Shown: positions 1 through 11,540, numbered from the stretch's first letter. The stretch: DNA of 64,000 bases from Inia geoffrensis (GCA_036417435.1 CM070906.1:45459396-45523395), one strand, 5' to 3'. The notes: generated by a model from the letters alone, not told the origin. Made by a program: numbers and translations.

Positions 1-2182
1 GAGATCTTTTTATATTTCCTTTTTTTAAAACACATGTTTAAAACACATGAAGTAACTCTTCAAAATTTGAGACTGACATTTGCTTCAGAAGCTTCAATGT
101 GACTGACTTCACTCCCTCAACTTTATATGCTCAACTACCAGCAGTATCAGGGGGTGTGAAAAATGACTCAGTTCTAAATAACATATTCTGGAGCTATGGA
201 ATATTCTCTATTATGCTCATCAAATATACACATTTTACTCTCTAATAAATATGAACCCATAGGAAAATGAAAAAGGAGTTTAATCTTACTTTCTCAACCA
301 GCCTTGCCAATCAATTTTAGTAAATTATAAACATAACAAACACTAAAAGAGAAACTAAAAGAGATTTTCATCCTCTGAACTAGGATAAAACAGCCATGTG
401 CCTTTAGGTTCTTGTTTTCCTTATGGTTTCTTTAATTAGTCTTTATAATCCTGCACTGACCTTGAACTAGTTTTTTTCCTTTCTGCAAGGTGTTTGGTTG
501 TATATGAAAAACAACTGCATCCACTACAAAAATAAACACTAACTCATGTAATGAAAACTTTAAAGAAACAGAGATGAAAGGAAATTAAAAGGTACATAAA
601 AAGATATTGAACATATTTTGATCCCTGTTTTACATTTCCTCGTTTTCTGTGGAGTTCATGCAGAAGCTCAGAGAACATTAAGAAAAAGTGTTTGCATTCT
701 CTCTGCATAGAAAAGTGGGAAATAGTAGAAGGCAAGACCAACTGGCTTGGAAGTCAGCTTAGTAACAAATGTGATTCTAACCAATTCAAATTCTGTCACT
801 CAATTTGCTGTTTTAAAACTCATTTGAACTGAAAACTAATCTCCAGAACTGTATTAATAAAACTGACTAAAAGAAGAAGAAACAAATTTTCAGTTTGGAG
901 GTATTTGTCTTGTTTTGGTCACTTAATATTAAAATATCTACAAAAAAATCACACACACACACACAACCCACAAAGCCAATTTGTCCTCTTCACTTAGATA
1001 ATATAAGAACCTTTGATTGTTCTATGTACAAAGATTAAAAAAAAAAGAAACAGTGCCCAGTCTTTATTTAGTGTCTACATTATATCTACCCTAAAAGCAT
1101 TAAAGGCAGACTTTTATCCAGAAAATCAAAATCAATCAAATTTATTAACTTTTGCTTCTTCACATTTTATCTTTGAGAAAAGAACATGTTAAAATAAACC
1201 TTATCTCTTAATAAAGAGTGTTGACATATGAGAAATCTGATCAACAGTGTTTCCTGCTGGAAATTTAAGGCTTAGAAAATTCCAAGATATTTATGAAGCC
1301 AAAACATTTATTTATATATTATCATTAGTCTTTCTCAAATGAACTAAGAAGTAAGTTTAGGAATTAGTGACAAAAGAAATGTTATTTTTATTTTGGTGAA
1401 CCTTTGTTCCAGCAAATTAGTCTGTGCATTAACTCAAAGAGGGGAAAAATTTATTCTCTCCTGAATAACAGTCCAGAGCTGAGCTAAAGACAGGAGATGG
1501 GTGAATTCTCGTTAATCCAGGAACAATTCCATTTGCCACTGTCTGCATAATTTAGGTGGACACCGCCACTTCAGTCACTTTATAGCCCATGAAAGGAGAA
1601 AAAACAGACTGTAAATCATGTTCCTTTTCAAAAGACAAAATTTGGAATTTACACACATCACACCACTAATATCCCATTGGCTGGTGTTTAGTCATATGCC
1701 CACACCTAGCTATAAGGAAGGCTAGAAAGAATAGTGTTGAGCCAAACACCCATGTGGCCAGGTAAAGTTAGATGGTCAGTTATTTAAAGGAAGAAAGCAA
1801 GTTTGGATATAGGGGAATAATAACTGTCTCTACAGAACAGTGATTGCCTCCAGAAACTTGGAGTCTAGGGTAAGAGAAAGACTTTCTTTTTATTGCATCC
1901 ATTTTGTATTTTCGTACTGCATCTTTGAATATTACTATATTTTCAATTTGATTCCATGTGCCCTTCATTTCATTATTTCAGTTAAAAATCTGTTCTTTAA
2001 AATAACTTGAGAGACTTTTAAAGAGTTAAAAAAGTAAATAAAAACATGTAATGGCTTTTCCCAAAGAGCTTTACATTCTTGACACCAGCTAAAGTGTGAT
2101 CTTTAGCCCTAAAATATACAAATGTGTGTGCATGTGCTTTAAGACTATTCATGCACTTTTGAACTTTTTTAGTAAAATAGTT
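1..2182. other. Unique AT-rich sequence, no gene seen
   Basis: No open frame longer than about 65 codons and no recognisable exon. It holds a short CA microsatellite at 950-965. A stretch at about 1640-1860 weakly resembles the old repeat at 4926-5310: both contain a CATTGGC/CTGGCC-type segment followed by a CCCACAC/TCCCACC run and a short purine-rich part. The rest looks like ordinary non-coding sequence. Confidence 0.6.
950..965. repeat. (CA)n microsatellite
   Basis: Eight uninterrupted CA units after a run of A. Short, so probably only mildly polymorphic. Confidence 0.9.
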
Positions 2183-2350
2183 TAGAGCACAGTCTGGAGG
2201 CAGGCTGCCAGGTTCAAAAACTGTTGTGGCTATAGCACCCATTAGCTCTGTGACCTAAGACAAGTCACTTAACCATTCAATCAGTCTAGCTTCCTCACCT
2301 ATAAGAAGGTTTAATAATATTTGCTATTATTATTTTGATAATTATCATTT
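2183..2350 (+). repeat. MIR SINE (ancient)
   Basis: The conserved MIR core is visible at 2246-2273: a CTCTGTGACCT part, then CAAGTCACTTAACC. It is followed by a degraded CTTCCTCACCTATAA and an AATAATATTTGCTATTATTATT tail. MIRs are tRNA-derived SINEs shared by all mammals. This copy is heavily mutated, as expected, and its ends are approximate. Confidence 0.75.
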
Positions 2351-3246
2351 ATTGAGATATTGCAGCAAACATAGGTAATTGTTTGTCCAATAACTACTTC
2401 CCCCTTCCTTCCTTACTCACAACCTCAATTTTATTTTATATGGCAAAGATTGCAGTTGAAAGTACTAACCTCTTTGCTACTCTTGGATTTGAACTTAAAA
2501 TATTTGACACTGTTCAGGCCAGTGACATAAAGGTAGAAATCACTAGATCGGCATGCCAATGGTTAAGTTATTGTCATCTGTCTTGAAGCTAAAATATATT
2601 TTTTAAACCCTGTAAGCACTGGAAACCACCTACCAAATATAACAGAAATTTATAGAGCTAGGATAAGTTATCTGGCTACTCTTGTTGTATCGATATTTTA
2701 AAATTCAGATGGTGGCTTGTAAAAATGAGACACTTCTCATAAGATCTGCAATTATGTCTATATAACTTGTAAAATAATCAAGTGTTCTTTCATTTAATAT
2801 GTCACTACTATATATGTGATTCAGGTTTTCATTTACCCTAAAAGTTTACTGGTTACTCTTTGAAAGCAAATCATCCTTGGTTTCCAAAAGCAACAATATA
2901 ACATTTTAAGTATCTACCAATAAAACTGATATTATAGGACTAGCATCATGTTTATTTTCACATTTCTTCAGGTAAATATAAAACTTGTTTTTCATATCCT
3001 CTTTCCCTAGTATATCATTATTTTTCCCAGACTTAATAAGTTCAGCTTTTCCTAAAAGGTAATTTTAGTCCAAATATAAAGGATATTATAATTTAGAAAT
3101 TCAAAAGAAAGAAAAAAAAGAGACAAAGCTTTTCTAAAAAGGAGAAATGCTTAGTAAACTTAGATTTGATGAAAGATGTTTTGTTTTAAACTCTCATGTT
3201 TATTCTCTGTTCTAGAAATCAGGAACAAAGAAGCAAGAAAAATATA
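2351..3246. other. Unique sequence, nothing recognised
   Basis: AT-rich sequence with a short CCTTCC patch near 2400. No repeat family, exon or RNA gene recognised. The 67-codon frame at 2383-2586 has no feature that suggests coding use. Confidence 0.5.
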
Positions 3247-3663
3247 CACAGGTTTTCCCCACTACCTGAAAGTAAAGCATTCCTATGAAATCTTTTGTAA
3301 ACTGAAATGGCATAAATTGAACAAGCAATTACTATAGGGCATATCTTGCTAATAAGTGAACAAAACAAATGAAGCTAAAACACAGACACAGTTCTAAACT
3401 TCTGTGGCTTGATACTGAGATGCTGAGTGTAGTTCCCGGGGAAGGAGCTTGGCAGTGCCACTCTCACTGCTCAGCATGAGCACTACCTCTATAACAAATA
3501 GGCTCGCTGCTAAACACTAAACACCATATTCAATTTTCCCCTTTTTTCCTAAAAGTGAAAATCCTCTTCGTATTTCTTTCTGTTATCAAAAACAGGTACT
3601 AACATAGGTCTTTTGTAAATGCGAAGTAGTGTAAAGCGAACTTCTGAAAAGCAGAGCTACCTG
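3247..3663. mobile_element. Probable non-autonomous DNA transposon, family not named
   Basis: A ~417-bp unit flanked by TA dinucleotides (3245-3246 and 3664-3665). Both ends, read inward, share CAGGT followed by a region with GCTTT or AAGTAAAGC. The left end is CACAGGTTTTCCCC. The right end, reverse complemented, is CAGGTAGCTCTGC. The interior carries related half-sites, for example TTTTGTAAACTGAAATGG near the left and CTTTTGTAAATGCGAAG near the right. TA target duplication and short imperfect terminal inverted repeats fit a Tc1/mariner-type element. No transposase remnant is visible. Confidence 0.5.
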
Positions 3664-3664
3664 T

Positions 3665-3845
3665 AGTTCCTACCCTCATAAAGTTTATATTTTAGTGTAA
3701 GATAAAGAGTTAAATACTTAATTACATTATAACTTAATTATCATTGTAGTAACTAAGTAGAGAAAGTATGTGGTATCAAGGGAGACTATTAAAAGCAGCC
3801 AGAACCTAGGAGCCAGAGAAAGGTTTGATAAGTAAATGATATTTA
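3665..3845 (-). repeat. L2 LINE fragment, left part
   Basis: Reads as the reverse complement of an L2 3' end: a CCTACCCTCATAAAGTTTAT segment corresponds to the usual 'ccctgccctcatggagcttac'. It is continued at 4151-4340 after the L1 insertion at 3846-4150. Confidence 0.6.
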
Positions 3846-4150
3846 TTTTTATTTTTTTAACATCTTTATTGGAGTATAATTGCTTTACAATGGTGTGTTA
3901 GTTTCTGCTTTATAACTAAGTGAATCAGCTATACATAGACATATATCCCCATATCTCCTCCCTCTTGCATCTCCCTCCCACCCTCCCTATCCCACCCCTC
4001 TAGGTGGTCACAAAGTATTGAGCTGATCTCCCTGTGCTTTGCGGCTGCTTCCCACTAGCCATCTATTTTACATTTGGTAGTATGTATAAGTCCATGCCAC
4101 TCTCTCGCTTCATCCCAGCTTACCCTTCCCCTCCCCGTGTTGTGGACTTG
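3846..4150 (-). mobile_element. 5'-truncated L1, 3' UTR only
   Basis: Reverse complement of the L1 3' end that is also present at 58,190-58,514. It starts with a T-rich tail (poly(A) on the other strand) and an ACATCTTTATTGG segment, and it includes the pyrimidine-rich counterpart of the G-rich 3' UTR tract. It is flanked by an exact 15-bp target-site duplication, AGTAAATGATATTTA, at 3831-3845 and 4151-4165. That fixes both ends and shows insertion by target-primed reverse transcription. Confidence 0.93.
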
Positions 4151-4340
4151 AGTAAATGATATTTAAATTGAGACCTCAAGGATCAGCTGAAGAACACGGT
4201 AGGGAGGACTGGGACAAATGTTCCAGAACAAGTCAGTAGTATGCTTGAGAGCAATGATACAGAGTAGAGCACAGTGTGACTGAGGAACCAAAGAGCTAGA
4301 TTCCAGAAGCAAAGAGGCAAGTTGTGTGGAATAATTCTTA
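4151..4340 (-). repeat. L2 LINE fragment, right part
   Basis: Continues the L2 reverse complement broken by the L1 insertion. The sequence TTGAGACCTCAAGGAT, then GGGACAAATGTTCCAGA, follows the usual order of antisense L2 3' sequence. Confidence 0.55.
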
Positions 4341-4385
4341 TTTGGAATTTATTTTAGAATTTATACTAATTAGCACTTCAACTAT

Positions 4386-4902
4386 TGTAATAGTAAATTT
4401 TATGTGTCAACTTGACTGGGCTAAAAGATGTCCAGATAGCTGGTAAAACACTATTTCTGGGTATGTCTGTGAGGATGTCTCTGAAAGAGATAGCACTTGA
4501 ATCAGTAGACTGAGTCAATATCTTTATGAATGCAGGTGCTCATTATCCAATTAAATGAGGGCTTAAATAGAACAAAAGGCACAGGAAGGGGGTACTCTCT
4601 CTGACTGAGCTGAAACATCCATCTTCTACTGCCCTTGGATATTGGTGTTCATGGATCTAGGGCCTCAGACTCCAACTGGTTATTATGCCTTAAGGACTCC
4701 TGTCCCTCCATATTCTCAGCTCTTTGGACTCAGACTGAACTGTACCACAGGCTTTTCTGGTTTTCCAGTTTGCAAAAGGCAGATCCTGGGACTTATTGGC
4801 CTCCATAATCACATGAGAGCCAATTCCTATAATAAATCTTCTCTTATCTACATCTATGTTCATCTTATTAGTTCTGTTTTCTGGAGAACTCTGATTAATA
4901 CA
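4386..4902 (+). mobile_element. Solo LTR, MLT2-like (ERVL class)
   Basis: A ~517-bp unit that begins TGTAATAGTAAATTTTATG and ends CTGATTAATACA. It contains the recognisable TGTGTCAACTTGACTGGGC segment near its 5' end and an AATAAA signal at 4831-4836. From memory these match the MLT2 group of ERVL LTRs. It has TG...CA ends and a near-perfect 5-bp flanking repeat (ACTAT at 4381-4385, CCTAT at 4903-4907). No internal retroviral sequence adjoins, so it is a solo LTR. The 90-codon frame at 4642-4914 is accidental. Confidence 0.75.
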
Positions 4903-4925
4903 CCTATATTATAGATTATTATTTA

Positions 4926-5310
4926 TCATGATTGTCATATCAGTCAGGATAAGCTAGTTTATGCTGAGTAACAAATACCCAAATCTCAGAGGCTGAAAGC
5001 TATAGATTTTTATTTCTTATCCTCACTAAATATCACCACAGTTAAACTGGAGACCTTGCCCACTTCGTGATCTAGCCTGACAAAGCTGTAACTATCTGGG
5101 GCATTGTAGGTTTCTGTGGCAGAGAGCAAAGAAAGCTCTGAAAGGACTCAAATTGACAATAAAATGCTTGACCATAAAACGGCACAGGTCTCTTCTGCTT
5201 ACGATTAACTGGCCAGAACTGGACATGTAGTCCCACCCAATAGTAGGGTGCAAAGAAGTTCAATCCTGCCATGAAGGCAAAAAAAAAAAAAGAAATACCT
5301 GGTAATACTG
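4926..5310. repeat. Ancient interspersed repeat, family not assigned
   Basis: The motif order is typical of an old mammalian repeat that I recognise by pattern but cannot name: TATGCTGAGTAACAAATACC, then CAAATCTCAGAGGCTGAAAG, then TCTGTGGCAGAGAG, then TGGCCAGAACTGGACATG, then CCATGAAGGC and a run of A. Confidence 0.5.
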
Positions 5311-5330
5311 GTAATGATGACCACACCACT

Positions 5331-5895
5331 GTTTTGTTTTGTTTTTTAATGGCTGTATCAATGATTTTAAGTAGAGGGTTAAAACATACATATTTACAAA
5401 AGTTTAGGGGAACAAAGGACAGAGACTAAGTTTAAAAAAAACAGAAATATTAACAACAGATACTCTACGGTAAAATTATACATAGTTTACATGTTATTTC
5501 ATATACTTCTCTGTATCTTCTAAATTTTCTCCAATACATATTTTATTAGCTAGGATTCTTTGTAAGGAATAGAAAAAACCCCTCAAATTAAGAATGACTG
5601 AAACAATAAGGAAGTTGTTCAAAAACTGGAGGCAGTCATCAAGGGATGTTAGAACATTCCAAAATGTAAGGCATCTAGAGTTTATCCTAATTTGTTGTTC
5701 AGATGTACATGGCTTCCTTCCCCTAAGGTCATTTCACAGTCCAAGATGTTTGCCAGAGCTTCAGTCATTATCTATTTTGAAGGAAGCAGCAAAGAGGAAG
5801 GGGAGCAGATCCTCCCTTTAAGGATGCTCCCCATAGATTAAGCACACTACTTCTACTAAAATCACCCTTAGCTACTGTAACTGGAAGGGAGGCTC
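5331..5895. other. Non-coding sequence, probably an old decayed repeat
   Basis: The 75-codon frame at 5594-5821 shows no domain. Parts such as the segment around 5534-5570 look like decayed repeat sequence, but I cannot assign a family. Confidence 0.4.
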
Positions 5896-5909
5896 AAAAA
5901 TGATGTTTA

Positions 5910-6118
5910 GGGCTTCCCTGGTGGCGCAGTGGTTGAGCGTCCGCCTGCCGATGCAGGGGACATGGGTTCATGCCCCGGTCCAGGAAGATCCCACATGCCT
6001 TGGGGCGGCTAGGCCCGTGAGCCATGGCCGCTGAGCCCGCGTGTCCGGAGCCTGTGCTCTGCAATGGGAGAGGCCACAACAGTGAGAGGCCCACATACCG
6101 CAAAAAAAAAAAAAAAAA
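5910..6118 (+). mobile_element. CHR-family tRNA-Glu-derived SINE (~205 bp type)
   Basis: Starts GGGCTTCCCTGGTGGCGCAG, with a tRNA-Glu-like box A region and a box B-like GGGTTCATGCCCC. It ends CCACATACCGC plus 17 A. It is flanked by a 14-bp target-site duplication AAAAATGATGTTTA (5896-5909; 6114-6127, merging with the A tail). Compared with the copy at 32,208 it has several CpG-decay changes (for example CATGGGTTCATG), so it is somewhat older. These SINEs are transcribed by RNA polymerase III and moved by L1 machinery. Confidence 0.95.
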
Positions 6119-6127
6119 TGATGTTTA

Positions 6128-7164
6128 CTCTAGATAAACATATACCACCCAATATCAGATCTCTTATCCCCATCATCAATTTCTTTTTCCAGTCTTTCTC
6201 CCACACTTCAATCTGAGATATCTTTCTCAAACGGTTATTTTTAGTGGTTCAGAAAATAGCCCAGAATCATTATCTTTGTATACATTCCTCTTATCCTCCT
6301 TGTCTTGCCTAATGATGTAACTAACTATGTATACACTACAACTGTGATACACCAAAAATATAATCTCCTTTATTTTCAATAAAAGCATTATTCTGCTTTG
6401 GCACCTCCCTTCCACTGATACTAAAAAAATATTTTAAGACTTAATAAATTAGTGTAATCCAGTTTACATCAGTCTCTTTCAGGGGAATACTAGGATAATT
6501 TACATTCCATACTCCAAAATGGACTTGGATGAAGAGAGAAGATATACCATCATGGAGGGGCATAGGAGTGTTTGATCCTGAAACTGTCTTCTTTTGCTGC
6601 TCCATTTCATCTAGTATTTGGGCATTGATTTCTGTCCCTCTAATATCCACTGAGTGTCTACAGCTGGTATAAATAATCAGCCTTGATCTTGGCATAGGCA
6701 ATGCCAGATAATTGCTCCCAAGGCACTCAGCCACCTTCCTTGTTGCCTAGGTCTTCACCTTACATCTAGCTGGCACTGTAGATCCCCTGAAGCCAGGAAG
6801 TTATTCCAACTTAAGACATTTAATCCTATATCCTCTCTGAAAATGGCTTATAGTGTAACTCTACTTTCATACCTTCTAAAATTTTATTTTTAATTTATAA
6901 AGAGAAGCTTTGGAATGTACAAATCCCTTTCTCTTCCAACAAATCTTAGTTTACAAGGCCATGGTGTCACCAGAAATTCAAAAAAATTGGCTTTAAATCT
7001 CAGAACTAAACAATGATTTATTTATTTTGGGCATTATGTTCTTAATACATTGCATGGAGAAAGTACAAGGTGCAATTATTTAAGGGGAATTAAAGAGAAA
7101 TCATTTTAATAATTTAAAAATATTGTCCCACTATATTCATCTCATGCCATAACTCCTACATATA
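6128..7164. other. Unique sequence, nothing recognised
   Basis: The longest frame is 97 codons on the minus strand (6441-6734), with no domain, no conserved-looking motif and no splice context. I treat it as chance. Confidence 0.5.
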
Positions 7165-7385
7165 ATAAATGCATCTTATATTTTTGAGCATTTATTCTGT
7201 GCCAGACACTGCTTTTCAAGTGCTTCGTAAGTAACAGTCTAATTAAACTTCCCAACAGCCTTACGATTATTATCTTCCTATTTTGTAAAAGAAGAAACTG
7301 AAGCACAGATAAGTTAGCTGCCCAAGGTTGCACAGATAATGTTCAGGGCCAATCTGGCTCCAGAGCATGTAATACCACACTGCTT
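7165..7385 (-). repeat. MIR SINE (antisense)
   Basis: Reverse complement of MIR: GAGCATTTATTCTGTGCCAG, then AGAAACTGAAGCACAGATAA, then CTGCCCAAGGTTGCACAG, then CTGGCTCCAGAGC. The order and spacing match a near full-length MIR. Confidence 0.85.
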
Positions 7386-7560
7386 TTCACTAAAATATGT
7401 TCCATAAACATAAATACCATCTAAAGCCTGATGTGTTCTAAATTTAAATATCTAGCCTTAAAATTTTCCCTAAACTTCAGACTCAAGTATTAAGTAGTTC
7501 CTTCATTTTCACTCGGATCTCAAATAGTCATCTCAAAAATAGCATATCCCAAACCAAATA

Positions 7561-7865
7561 CAGTCTTCCCTTGGTATCTGCCTGTCGTTCCAGGACCCCC
7601 AAGATCCACATATGCTCGAGTCTTTTATATAAAATAGTGTAGTATTTGCATATAGCCTATACATATCTTCCCAAAACTTTAGATCACCTCTCGATTACTC
7701 ATAATACCTAATACAATGTAAATGCTGTATAAGTAGTTGCCAGCACATGGCAAAATCAAGTTTTGCTTTTTGGAAGTTTCTGGAAAATTTTTTTCCAAAT
7801 ATTCTTTGATCTGAGGTTGGTTGAATCCACAGGTATGGAACCTGCATATATATGAGGGTTGACTG
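7561..7865. mobile_element. MER2-like DNA transposon (TcMar-Tigger type)
   Basis: Left end CAGTCTTCCCTTGGTATCTG, right end ATGAGGGTTGACTG, forming an inverted repeat (CAGTC with a CCCT run). The interior contains CCAGGACCCCCAAGATCC, ATAGTGTAGTATTTGCATAT, TAATACCTAATACAATGTAA and GGTTGGTTGAATCCACAGG, which are hallmarks of the MER2 family. A TA precedes the left end. Non-autonomous, with no transposase frame. Confidence 0.85.
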
Positions 7866-8815
7866 AACCTGGTTTCTAGGCACCACCCCTCCTGCTCACA
7901 CCTCTTCCTCCCATCATTCTCATTCCAGTAAACAGCTTCATTTTTCCAACTGCTCCCACCAAAACAACAGGATCACTCTTGACTTTTGTTTTTTTCTCAC
8001 ACTCCATGTCCAATCTACCAGGAAATCCTGTTGCCTTTATCTTCAAAATATTTATCAATACCTCCACTGCTACCACCTGAGTAACACACCATCATCACTT
8101 TCCTGGGTTGTTGAAAAACCTTGTACCTGGACCCTCTGTTTCCACTCTGCACCTATAGTCTATTCTCAACATAGCAGCCAGCACAATCATTTAAAACACA
8201 TAATTCAGATCATTGATTCTCTTTCACTTAAAACCTTCTGATAGACTTTCATATCTCTGAGAATAAAAGCAAAAATCCTTAAAATTGATTGTGGCCAGGC
8301 CCCACTGCTCTCCATCTCACCTCATTTTCTGCCATTCTCCTCCTCATTCACTCAGCGTCTCATTCATCACCTCTTTCCTCATTCAGCTCTAGACCCCTGG
8401 GCTTCCTTGCTCAAATGCACTAAGCATGATTCTGTTTCTGAGTCACTGTACTTGTTCTTCCCTGGCCCTGAGAAGCTCTTTCCAGATATCTGCTATCTTC
8501 CTTATTTCTTTTGGATATCTATCTTGGATAATGTCACTTTATCCAAGAGGCCTTCCTGACCACTCTATATGACATAGCAATTCACCCCACCCCTTCCATG
8601 CCTTGGTGCTTTCTATTGCCCTTTCTCTGCTTTGTTTTCTGTCAACCTACGTATTACCATCTATATAATATATCATATCTGTTCATTGTGGGCCTCCTTA
8701 CTCTAGAATGTAAGCAGGAAATGTAACTGTCTTGAACATAGCCATAGCTAAGAGCCTAAAATTTACCTTGCACATGACAGGTATTCAAAAAAAAGTTTGG
8801 TAAATAAATTAATGA
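7866..8815 (+). repeat. L2 LINE 3' end
   Basis: A long sense L2 3' segment in the expected order: the AGCAGCCAGCACAATCATTT part (8167), the GGCCAGGCCCCACTGCTCTCC part (8294), TCTTTCCAGATATCTG (8475), GAGGCCTTCCTGACCAC (8548), TAGAATGTAAGCAGGAAATG (8704) and a terminal CACATGACAGGTATTCA...AAATAAATTAATGATG. ORF2 itself is not readable. Confidence 0.85.
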
Positions 8816-8829
8816 TGCACACAGTCATA

Positions 8830-9100
8830 GAGACTACTTAGAATTTCACAAATGTGTTTTATATTCCTTTGTCTTTATGTGCTCTATTTTCTATGCCAAT
8901 AATACTCTTGCACTTCTTTCACTTAGTAAACTCATGCTTATACTACAAAACTCACTTTCAGAATTGCTTTCTCGCAGAAATTTTGTCCATACTTAGGGAA
9001 TATTCTTCCATGATACTAATCGTCTGCCACCGTCTTTGTTGATTCACTTGAGTGAGGGTCTTTTAGTAGACTACAATTTCATTAAAGGCAGGGATTCTCT
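8830..9100 (+). repeat. Second L2 3' end, left part
   Basis: A further sense L2-like 3' end with a TTCATTAAAGGCAGGGATTC segment. It is interrupted by the SINE at 9116-9322 and finished at 9338-9420. Confidence 0.55.
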
Positions 9101-9115
9101 TTTATATAGTTTTTT

Positions 9116-9322
9116 GTTTTTTTTTTTTGCGGTACCGCGGGCCTCTCACTGTTGTGGCCTCTCCCGCCACGGAGCACAGGCTCCGGAAGCGCAGGCTCAG
9201 CGGCCATGGCTCACGGGCCCAGCCGCTCCGCGGCATCTGGGATCCTCCCGGACCAGGGCACAAACCCGTGTCCCCTGCATCGGCAGGCGGACTCTCAACC
9301 ACTGTGCCACCAGGGAAGCCCC
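9116..9322 (-). mobile_element. CHR-family SINE (~205 bp type), antisense
   Basis: Starts with poly(T), then GCGGTACCGCGGGCCTCTCA, and ends CACCAGGGAAGCCC. Flanked by an exact 15-bp target-site duplication TTTATATAGTTTTTT (9101-9115 and 9323-9337). It sits within an L2 relic. The four short frames overlapping it on both strands are products of its GC-rich body, not genes. Confidence 0.95.
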
Positions 9323-9337
9323 TTTATATAGTTTTTT

Positions 9338-9420
9338 AACCCTTGTGATTAACATAGTTCAAGAGACTTAGTAGGTGCTCAATCCATATTTCTTGAATGA
9401 ATGTATATGATCCCAAGAGT
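9338..9420 (+). repeat. Second L2 3' end, right part
   Basis: Terminal L2 motif: ACTTAGTAGGTGCTCAAT, then ATTTCTTGAATGAATG. It completes the copy broken by the SINE. Confidence 0.7.
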
Positions 9421-10284
9421 TAGGGCCAGAATGTAAACCTCTCAGTACCTTTTGCTCTAAGTACAATTAAAGCATTCTGAGAATGAAAGTATCATTTATG
9501 AAAATCCACAGCCAAAGAACTCAGCTAGAGAAGCAACTGAACCACAGAACAACTTACTTTATGACTTTGAAAGTTCCCTGACCCACTCAAATTCTGGATT
9601 CATTCTATACCTTTAACAGTCTGCTCCAGGTTTAATCCTCTTTTTGTCTGCTGGTTTGGTTTGGTTGGTTTGGTTGCTTTGATTTTTCCAAACAACAATG
9701 CGTTTGTATTCCCATGAGAGTTATTTTTCAGGGATAATTGATTTGAATTCTTCCCTTTTGGCTTATGCAAAAAACTGCAGAAATCTCCAAGTTTCTAGTT
9801 TTCCTGACTGTATACCAACCTTAGTGTGTGAGGGATAACATTAGATATAACAATATCCGCAGATTTAAAATACTATGGGTTTCCCACAGTCACCCATATT
9901 ACCTGCGTAGGAAGGTTTTTCAAAGACCTAGTTGTTTTCTTACTGGATAGTCAAGAACAATTCAAACCCACTGAAAGCCTATGGCTATTTGATTGTTTGA
10001 TTATATAGCATTGTTAATGGTGACATTATGGGACATAGCACAAGTGCAACACAAAGTAGGCACTCTATAAACAACTCTTTACAGCCACATTATTTTGGTA
10101 ATGCTATCTATACTTAGAGTTTCCTAGTTGGCCAGAAGAAGATAATACCTCAAGAGACCTCTCTTACCATAGGAGAATTTCATAGAGAAATTCAAAGTCA
10201 TGCCACTATTTTCTTAACCAAATTACTAATAATGTAACCATGTGTGTAATATGTAAGAATTTAATATTCCAAGGAATATCAGCC
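9421..10284. other. Unique sequence with a short TTTGG tract
   Basis: A small imperfect (TTTGG)n tract lies at about 9649-9682. Nothing else recognised. Confidence 0.5.
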
Positions 10285-10425
10285 ATCCAAAGACCCAGGT
10301 TCAAATCTTGCTCTACCAATTATAATCTATGTGATTGTTAGCATTTGCCTTTTATAATTTCTTCATCTATAAAATTTTAAAGTTGAAATAAATGACCTCT
10401 AAGACTTCCCACTATCAAACGACCT
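10285..10425 (+). repeat. MIR SINE fragment
   Basis: AGACCCAGGTTCAAATCTTG, then CTATGTGATTGTTAGCA, then TTTCTTCATCTATAAAA, in MIR order. Strongly diverged. Confidence 0.6.
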
Positions 10426-11384
10426 GCAATGCAATGACAAGTAATAGCCATAACCAATTACCATGGATTATAAATTGAGAATATATTGTGCTATACTTTT
10501 TCAGATAAAGTTAATTTGGCATCTTTGTGGCTCCAATTTTTACCTCTCTTTTTTGTTAACTGGAAAAAATGACCATCTAGTAATTATTTTTCATCAAATT
10601 CTTTTGATTATGGATTTATTTGCATCAATTAATTGGAAGAATCAAGTGTTCAATGAAATATTTTATGTCTAGCAACATAATGACAAATTGTCAATTAAAT
10701 ATATATGAGATGTTAAGATCATATACACATATCAAACACATATTTTTAAGAATTCAAGCAATATCAAGTGATACCCAGAAACCTCAAACAAACAAAAGAG
10801 CAGAAAATCACCTTTATAAAGCTAGATCCTTTTGGAGAATAACAGTCTAAAAAAGACTAGGCCAGAATAACAAATCAAGTGCTTCTTTGGAAGAACTAGC
10901 ATACTTATTTAGACACGGACAAAAAACAAATTGTAATAAACCCTCAAGCTGCCTTAGGTCACAGCATGTGGCTTATAACCTAATCTAAGAAAAGAATTTG
11001 ACAGATTCTATAGCTTAGTCATGATAGAAATAATTTTCATGATTTAGGTGACAAGTCCTTTAATATTGTCACTGTAGATAAAGTAGAATGGAGAGATATA
11101 TTACACTGCCTATCATGCTCTCAGTCTGATTTTATTCTATAGCTTCAGTTTCTTCTCTAGTTTTCTCCCTCCTTGTTTGATTTTGTTCCCATTGGAACTG
11201 AACAGTAAATCACCTGGTTTGCTTCCCAAAAGGCGTGGATAGGATTGAAATAAGATTCATATCAATTTCCCTGGATCTGTGACTGAGAAGGCATTGAAGT
11301 TAGGGAGCACTCTGCCTTTATGCGTGATTCAACTAGATTCTATGATTTTTGTGGTGAGAGTCACACCAGATATTTCATGGAGTC
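10426..11384. other. Unique AT-rich sequence, nothing recognised
   Basis: Two overlapping frames of 69 and 76 codons (10,463-10,850) are AT-rich and have no recognisable motif. I see no repeat or RNA gene. Confidence 0.5.
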
Positions 11385-11540
11385 ATCTCTGTCACCAGCT
11401 ATGTGACCTTAAGCAATATAATTAACCTCACTGAGCTTTATTTTCCTAAAGTGAGAAATGAGGATAAAAACTGTACTTTATTTTTCACAAATTTATTGAA
11501 ACTTAAATGAGAACATGTCTACAAAGCACTTAATAAGCTA
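11385..11540 (+). repeat. MIR SINE
   Basis: The core CTATGTGACCTTAAGCAATA, then AACCTCACTGAGC, then GAGGATAAAAACTGTACTTT, then AAGCACTTAATAAGC follow MIR order. Confidence 0.75.

Noticed and set aside
5910..6118. tRNA-Glu gene suggested by tRNA-like boxes
   Set aside because: The sequence is a SINE with a tRNA-derived head, an unrelated body, an A tail and a target-site duplication, and it cannot fold as a complete tRNA.
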